Origin: an uncultured Prevotellaceae bacterium
GTDB taxonomy: Bacteria; Bacteroidota; Bacteroidia; Bacteroidales; Bacteroidaceae
DNA: 9,724 nt
NCBI GenBank assembly: GCA_937891085.1
Contig: CALAEY010000026.1
Coordinates: 1 to 9,724 of the forward strand
Reading direction: 5' to 3'
Shown here: positions 4,778 to 9,724 of the stretch, one piece after another
How the letters are laid out: each line of letters begins with the position of its first letter
Position numbering within the stretch: position 1 is the stretch's first letter
The notes under the pieces: model-generated
The model's input: the letters and a program-made list of their open reading frames with translations, nothing else
What the model was told of the DNA's origin: nothing
The model's database searches: none
Made by a program: the position numbers and the translations under genes

Positions 4778-6433
4778 TTAGTCTGTTACACCGTCACGCA
4801 GGTTAGGATTCTGGCCTGCTACTGGCAGAGAGCCACCTGTGTTGTCAACGATACCTGCATTGTTATTCATCTCACGCTGTGGGAATCGCATGTTCAGCCA
4901 ACCATCGTTTGCATCCAGATTGAACTGGAAAGCATCTGGTTCGTTAGAAGTACCTGCACCATGGAAGCGAACCAATGGCTTGCCCAGACGCTTCATGTCA
5001 CCTGTGAAGAAACCTTCGCCCCACAGCTCAACACGACGCTGGAACCAGATTTCATCAGCCAATGACAGGCCACGACCATTCACTGAATATTCAGGATCAC
5101 GGTAAGTCTTTATGAAGTTCTCCAGTACAGAGATAGCTTGAGCCTCGTTACCACTCTTTGCCAAACCTTCAGCTTGGATAAGAATCATCTCCTCCACACG
5201 CATCAGTGGGAAATCGTTGTTGTTCAGGATATTGCCAACACCGCTCTGCTGTCCGAACTTGATGTTGGTGAAAGGCAGGAATTCAACCTTACCGTCATCG
5301 CTGGTAACAAACTTTGCAATTTCATCACCTGTAGCAGAAGTACCGGCACCAGCATCTACCCAAGTCAGGTTTGCCCAGTTAGGTGAATGCAGGTTCTCGT
5401 CAATCCACCAGCCTTTGCGCACGTCAGTTGCGGGAATCTTGTTCCAGAGCATGGTGTTTATCTGTGGCGTATTCTGCGTAGCTGCCGCATAACCATCGCC
5501 GCTGAATGCAGAAATCCAAGAAGAAGAAGTGCGGTAACCATTTTCTTGTGCATAAGAATCGGTTACATCAGCACCCCAGATCCAGTTGTGCTCGTTGATG
5601 TCGCAGAATGCAGGAACGCTAACTTCTGCGATAGAAGCAGGTGTGTAGCCCTGAGCAGCCTGAGCGGCATCAGAAGCAGCGGCAGCCCAATTGTTCATTG
5701 CCAAGTTGGCACGAGCACGCAGACCGTATGCTACATTTTGATCAATGTTAGCCTTGCTTGTCCTCTTGGCACCAGCCAAGTGCTCTACGGCATAGTTCAG
5801 GTCTTCCATGATATACTCCCACACTTCACGTACGGTGGCACGTGGATTATCGGTAGGGTCTACTTCATCGGTCAACAATGGTACACAAGGCTGATCGGCA
5901 GCAGAAGAATAGCCGAACTGGAAGTAAGGAGCCAATGCCATATAAGCATAAGCACGGATAGCGCGAGCCTGAGCAATCTTGTTGATAGCGTCTGGGTCGG
6001 TAGTATCCTCGGGGAAACCTGCGATGATTTCATTGGCTTTACCAACGTGGCTATATGCCGTACCATAACGAATCAATGGATTGGCATAGTTAGCGTTACG
6101 GCTTGACAACTCACCAGCTACAGAGAACCAGTTATAGTTGTTGTCCTGCAAGAAGAGGTCAGCACCTTCGGCATCCAGTGAGATGGCTGCCATGATATAG
6201 CCGAAGTTATCGGCACGGCTGGTACTTGCTCCCGTATAAGGCGAGTAAATATGCGTGAATAAGGCAGCAAAGGAAGCCTCTGTACGTACAGGAAGGTCGG
6301 TATTGGTCAGCTGAACTTGTTCCAACGTGAGAGAACCGCTTTCAGGCTCCTGCTCATCGATGTCATCACACGATGTCACTGCAAAAGCGGTAACACCCAA
6401 CATCAAATAGAAAAATTTATTCAGTTTCATCAT
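4778..6433 (-). CDS. susD: SusD/RagB-family substrate-binding surface lipoprotein, 551 aa
   Basis: Outer-membrane lipoprotein that forms the lid over its SusC partner and captures oligomers for import. The signal peptide ends in the lipobox VTSC (Cys22), followed by DDIDEQEPE, an acidic surface-export type sequence. Family landmarks are present: the helical TPR-like segments QARAIRAYAYMALAPYFQF (155-173), DLNYAVEHL (211-219) and YGLRARANLAMNNWAAAASD (236-255); the C-terminal FPLMRVEEMILIQAEGLAK (408-426); and EIWFQRRVELWGEG (461-474), close to the usual ERRIELWGEG. It ends near NPNLRDGVTD, typical for the family. Length is normal. Two adjacent ATGs (6433 and 6430) make the start uncertain by one residue. 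It lies 27 bp after susC with no hairpin between them. The symbol means the family, not starch specificity; the ligand cannot be read from the sequence. Confidence 0.95.
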   Translation of the reverse strand: MMKLNKFFYLMLGVTAFAVTSCDDIDEQEPESGSLTLEQVQLTNTDLPVRTEASFAALFTHIYSPYTGASTSRADNFGYIMAAISLDAEGADLFLQDNNYNWFSVAGELSSRNANYANPLIRYGTAYSHVGKANEIIAGFPEDTTDPDAINKIAQARAIRAYAYMALAPYFQFGYSSAADQPCVPLLTDEVDPTDNPRATVREVWEYIMEDLNYAVEHLAGAKRTSKANIDQNVAYGLRARANLAMNNWAAAASDAAQAAQGYTPASIAEVSVPAFCDINEHNWIWGADVTDSYAQENGYRTSSSWISAFSGDGYAAATQNTPQINTMLWNKIPATDVRKGWWIDENLHSPNWANLTWVDAGAGTSATGDEIAKFVTSDDGKVEFLPFTNIKFGQQSGVGNILNNNDFPLMRVEEMILIQAEGLAKSGNEAQAISVLENFIKTYRDPEYSVNGRGLSLADEIWFQRRVELWGEGFFTGDMKRLGKPLVRFHGAGTSNEPDAFQFNLDANDGWLNMRFPQREMNNNAGIVDNTGGSLPVAGQNPNLRDGVTD

Positions 6434-6460
6434 TTTGTTCTTTCATTTAAAATTAATTCC

Positions 6461-9400
6461 TTAGAATGTTACAGAGATACCTGCGGTCACAGTGCGCATA
6501 GTAGAATAGCTACTGCTCTGAGCATTGGTATAACCACCAATACCGAGGTTGTAACGAGGATCCATACCCTTGCGGGCGGTCAGCACGAAGAGGTTCTCAC
6601 CTGCCACATACACACGGATGCTCTGCATCTGCAGAGGACGGGTGATGCTACGGGGCAAAGTATAACCTAAGGTAATATTGTTCAGCTCTAAGTAGTTAGA
6701 ACTGGTCAAGAAACGAGTGTTCGTGGTCTGTGAACCAGTAGATGGATCATCAATAGAAGCCGTACTCAGACGAGGAATGTTGCTGCTGGTGTTCTCAGGA
6801 CTCCAAGCATCCAGCAAATCCTTGTGCATGGCAGAACCTGCGCTCTGACCGTTGTGCATCAGCTGCTGGTAGCTACCGTCGTAGTAACGACCACCGAGTG
6901 AGAAGCTGAACTGAGCAGAGAGGTCGAAACCGAAAGCACTCACGCTTGTACCAAAACCACCCTGAAGATCAGGCAGCAAGTCGCCAACATCGTAGAGAGA
7001 AGCCTCTGTGATATCATAAGTCTTTTCGGTAGTAGCAATAGGCTCGCCACCATAGGTGTTGGCCAAGCGATTGCCCTCTGCATCGTAGCTTACGTAGTAC
7101 TGAGCGCGACCGTTCTCTGGGTCAACGCCAGCAAACTTCACCATATAACCCTGCTGCATAGAACCACCCACGCGGATGATTTGGCTTGAGCTCTTGATAC
7201 CTACCTCTTCTACTGAAGGATCGAGTGAAAGGAACTCATTATGGTTGGTGGCAAGGGCCAGATTGGCACTCCACTCCAGATTCTTCTTCTTGATGATGGT
7301 GCCATCGAGAGAAAGTTCCCAACCGCGATTCAACAACTCACCTACGTTAACAGGATAGGTTGAAACGGTCATACCTGCAGACAATGGCACAGTCTTGTTG
7401 TAGAGCAGGTCGCTGGTCTTACCGTTGTAGTATTCCAGCGTACCGTTCAGGCGATAGTTGAAAAAGGAGAAGTCAACACCCACGTTGATAGCCTTCTTCT
7501 TCTCCCAAGTCAGGTTCTCATTACCCTTAGCACTCATCTGGATGCTGTATTCACCAGTACCATTGTTGTAAGAAGTGGTGTAACGGTCGGCGTATGCATG
7601 GTAACCCATACCAGCATCGTTACCTGTAGAACCCCAGCTCACCTTGAACTTCAGCAGGTCAACCCAATCTACATCCTTCATGAATTCTTCCTCGTTGATT
7701 GCCCAAGCAGCACCCAGAGAACCGAAGGTACCCCAGCGATGACCAGGGGCGAAGATTGAAGAAGCATCACGACGGATAGAAGCATTGAAGAAGTACTTGT
7801 TGTTATAGTCATACTGCAGACGGCCGAAGAAACCTTCGTTCATCTTGTTGTCAGTATAAGAGCCTACAGACTTCTGATCCATACCTTTGGCATTGTCCAA
7901 CTCACCGATATATGGGTCATACAGGTGGTCGTTGTAGCCCTCCAAGTAAGAATACTTATACTTGTACTGCTCGTAACCAACCAAAACGCCTAAGTTGTGA
8001 ACATCATTGAAAGTCTTGTTCCAGTTGGCCATATACTGCTGGTTGATACTGAATGTACGTGAGTGATTCACGTCTACGCCACCATCAGAAGCAGCACCGC
8101 TGGCGAATACACTATACAGGGCATTCTGACGACGGTTAATGGATGTAGCGGCCAAGTTGGCAGTGAGGTCCAGACCCTCGATAGGAGTCACGGTAGCACC
8201 ATACTGACCCATGAAGATGTCTGTGTAAGTCTTGTTGCTGTTATACTCGTTATCACGAACAGCGTTACCTACTACAGAAGGACGCATGAAATTAGTCTGG
8301 TTTGAGTCGTAGATTTGACGACCGTTTTCAGTCTTCAGAGAACCATCTGCATTACGTACATACAGAGGATAGATAGCACCCATGTTGTTGGTGATGTAGA
8401 AGATGTTGCCAGAAGAACCCCAGCTACCCTCAGAGAACTGAGCCTGCTGGTCGGTGTGAGTGAAGCTCATGTTGGTAGTCAGCTTCAACCACTTCTTAGC
8501 CTGATATTCTACGTTTGAACGGCTTGAGTAGCGCTGGTAGCGAGAGTTGCTCACGTTACCACCATCATTCAGGTAACCTGCGCTGGCGAAGTAGCTCAGA
8601 CGGTCAGTACCACCTGTTACGGATACGTTGTATTCCTGACGGAATGAGTTGTGGAACACCTCGTCGTACCAGTCATCTGGAGTATAGTAATACTCACCGT
8701 CGCTATAGCCCAGTGTAGCATTAGGATTCAGCTTGAAGTTTGTTCCAATCAGCTTCTCACCCTCTGGCACGGTGAATACCTGGTAACCCAGACCACCGTT
8801 GTTCTGATCGTACAGGTTCTTGTCAGCAAAGGCGTAAGCCTCTTGTGCAGTACCGCCATTGTAAGCGATAGCGTTGTACAGAGCCTTATACTGAGTCTCG
8901 TAGTACTGACCTGGATCGGTGATTACGTCATATTGTGGAATCAAGCGGCTGTTTGAACCAAACTTGGCATCGAAAGTCACGCGTGCATCCTGAGCACCCT
9001 TAGCCTTCTTGGTAGTGATAATCACCACACCGTTGGCACCACGTGCACCGTAGATAGCAGAAGCAGAGGCATCCTTCAATACAGACATGCTCTCGATATC
9101 AGCAGGGTTGATAGAAGCCACGCTCTGATCCATAGGTACACCGTCTATAATATAAAGAGGTGTAGAGCTGGCAGCATAAGAACCGATACCGCGGATACGG
9201 ATGGTAGGAGCGCTACCAGGACCACCAGAAGATGTAGCCTGGATACCAGCTACTTTACCAATCAGGGCGTTGGTAGCTGAAGAAGTTACGTGATTGGCAA
9301 TGTCTTCAGTCTTCACTTCCATAGCAGAACCCGTGAAAGCTGAACGCTTGGTAGTACCGTATGCCACCACCAATACTTCATCCAGCATCTCTGCATCCAT

Positions 9401-9691
9401 GCGCAGCACGATGTTCATCTCGCGACCGCGGGTGATGTTAAGTTTCTGAGTCTGGAAGCCTACATAAGAAACGGTGATCGTTTCTGCTGTTGAAGGCACG
9501 TTTTCGATAACAAAGACACCATCTATATTGGTCACAGCACCACGAGAAGTGCCATCTACCAAGACAGATGCTCCGATAATAGGTTCACCGCTTTCATCTA
9601 CTACGGTACCCGTTACTCTGGAGTTTTGAGCCATCGCCATCATCACGCTTGCGAAGAGGCAAGCGAATAGCATTAAAACTCTTTCTTTCAT
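6461..9691 (-). CDS. susC: SusC/RagA-family TonB-dependent outer-membrane transporter, 1076 aa
   Basis: Outer-membrane beta-barrel that imports the oligomer bound by SusD, energised by TonB-ExbBD. In order: signal peptide (about 1-22, cleaved after AMAQ), a carboxypeptidase-regulatory-like domain (about 26-98: VTGTVVDESGEPIIGASV, then SYVGFQTQ), the TonB box DEVLVVAYGT (104-113), and the plug (about 113-230) with IRIRGIGS, PLYIIDGVP and SVLKDASASAIYGARGANGVVIIT. The rest is the 22-strand barrel, ending in the aromatic residue of GISVTF. Length is usual for SusC. The regulatory domain begins right after the signal peptide, so there is no STN domain, and anti-sigma signalling through this protein is not expected. 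I chose the ATG at 9691, which gives a standard signal peptide and follows the purine-rich AAAAGAGAGATT; an upstream in-frame ATG at 9715 would add MFNVKREI and spoil the signal. It is the first gene of the operon; its promoter and regulator lie mostly or wholly beyond the right edge. Confidence 0.95.
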   Translation of the reverse strand: MKERVLMLFACLFASVMMAMAQNSRVTGTVVDESGEPIIGASVLVDGTSRGAVTNIDGVFVIENVPSTAETITVSYVGFQTQKLNITRGREMNIVLRMDAEMLDEVLVVAYGTTKRSAFTGSAMEVKTEDIANHVTSSATNALIGKVAGIQATSSGGPGSAPTIRIRGIGSYAASSTPLYIIDGVPMDQSVASINPADIESMSVLKDASASAIYGARGANGVVIITTKKAKGAQDARVTFDAKFGSNSRLIPQYDVITDPGQYYETQYKALYNAIAYNGGTAQEAYAFADKNLYDQNNGGLGYQVFTVPEGEKLIGTNFKLNPNATLGYSDGEYYYTPDDWYDEVFHNSFRQEYNVSVTGGTDRLSYFASAGYLNDGGNVSNSRYQRYSSRSNVEYQAKKWLKLTTNMSFTHTDQQAQFSEGSWGSSGNIFYITNNMGAIYPLYVRNADGSLKTENGRQIYDSNQTNFMRPSVVGNAVRDNEYNSNKTYTDIFMGQYGATVTPIEGLDLTANLAATSINRRQNALYSVFASGAASDGGVDVNHSRTFSINQQYMANWNKTFNDVHNLGVLVGYEQYKYKYSYLEGYNDHLYDPYIGELDNAKGMDQKSVGSYTDNKMNEGFFGRLQYDYNNKYFFNASIRRDASSIFAPGHRWGTFGSLGAAWAINEEEFMKDVDWVDLLKFKVSWGSTGNDAGMGYHAYADRYTTSYNNGTGEYSIQMSAKGNENLTWEKKKAINVGVDFSFFNYRLNGTLEYYNGKTSDLLYNKTVPLSAGMTVSTYPVNVGELLNRGWELSLDGTIIKKKNLEWSANLALATNHNEFLSLDPSVEEVGIKSSSQIIRVGGSMQQGYMVKFAGVDPENGRAQYYVSYDAEGNRLANTYGGEPIATTEKTYDITEASLYDVGDLLPDLQGGFGTSVSAFGFDLSAQFSFSLGGRYYDGSYQQLMHNGQSAGSAMHKDLLDAWSPENTSSNIPRLSTASIDDPSTGSQTTNTRFLTSSNYLELNNITLGYTLPRSITRPLQMQSIRVYVAGENLFVLTARKGMDPRYNLGIGGYTNAQSSSYSTMRTVTAGISVTF

Positions 9692-9700
9692 AATCTCTCT

Positions 9701-9712
9701 TTTAACGTTAAA
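9701..9712. repeat. Perfect 12-bp palindrome upstream of susC
   Basis: TTTAACGTTAAA reads identically on both strands and lies 9 bp before the susC start codon, overlapping the region just upstream of the purine-rich ribosome site. Immediately upstream (9713-9724) the minus strand contains TATTTATG, one mismatch from a -7 box, but the -33 region is outside the window. If that box is real the palindrome would overlap the transcription start. A regulator site or a chance AT-rich palindrome are both possible. Confidence 0.5.
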
Positions 9713-9724
9713 CATAAATATTTC

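Noticed and set aside
5387..6106. Plus-strand open frame of 239 codons opposite susD
   Set aside because: It is a shadow of the susD frame; its translation has no recognisable domain and it lies wholly inside a strongly supported gene.
6434..6460. Attenuator or processing hairpin between susC and susD
   Set aside because: The 27-bp gap is AT-rich with no stem of useful length; simple co-transcription explains it.

Overview
The window looks like the chromosome of a member of the Bacteroidales (Prevotella, Bacteroides or a close relative). The reasons are a SusC/SusD outer-membrane pair, lipoproteins with an acidic run just after the lipidated cysteine, weak purine-rich ribosome sites, and promoter boxes of the Bacteroidetes type (TTTG, about 20 bp, TAnnTTTG). 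The genus cannot be fixed from the sequence alone. All six genes I support lie on the minus strand, so transcription runs from high to low coordinates.

Layout in the direction of transcription. (1) 9691-3849 is a compact three-gene unit: a SusC-like TonB-dependent transporter, a SusD-like surface lipoprotein 27 bp downstream, and a smaller surface lipoprotein of unknown function 29 bp further on. It ends at a strong hairpin terminator at 3795-3826. (2) 3541-3848 is an intergenic stretch of about 300 bp. It holds the terminator, an 11-bp triplicated repeat, a doubtful 27-codon basic plus-strand ORF, and a perfect 8-bp inverted repeat just upstream of the next gene. (3) 3505-2549 is an inner-membrane calcium/sodium antiporter of the YrbG type. 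(4) 2494-1349 is a GNAT-fold acetyltransferase-like protein with its own well-formed promoter. (5) 1329-1 is the N-terminal 443 residues of topoisomerase IV subunit B (ParE); the rest lies beyond the left edge.

How the genes work together. SusC, SusD and the third lipoprotein should form one outer-membrane uptake complex: the lipoproteins bind an oligomer, probably a glycan, at the surface, and SusC imports it using TonB energy. No glycoside hydrolase, lyase, sulfatase or sensor-regulator is visible, so the substrate is open. SusC lacks the N-terminal STN domain that would connect it to an anti-sigma factor. The antiporter, acetyltransferase and ParE are housekeeping-like genes with no evident link to the uptake operon. 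The acetyltransferase and parE are only 19 bp apart and are probably co-transcribed.

I see no clearly undescribed system here. The points most worth a second look are small: a 7-bp tandem repeat that carries the stop codon of one gene and the start codon of the next, repeats built into the acetyltransferase promoter, the palindrome sitting where the antiporter -33 box should be, the intergenic 11-bp repeat with its small basic ORF, and the uncharacterised third lipoprotein.
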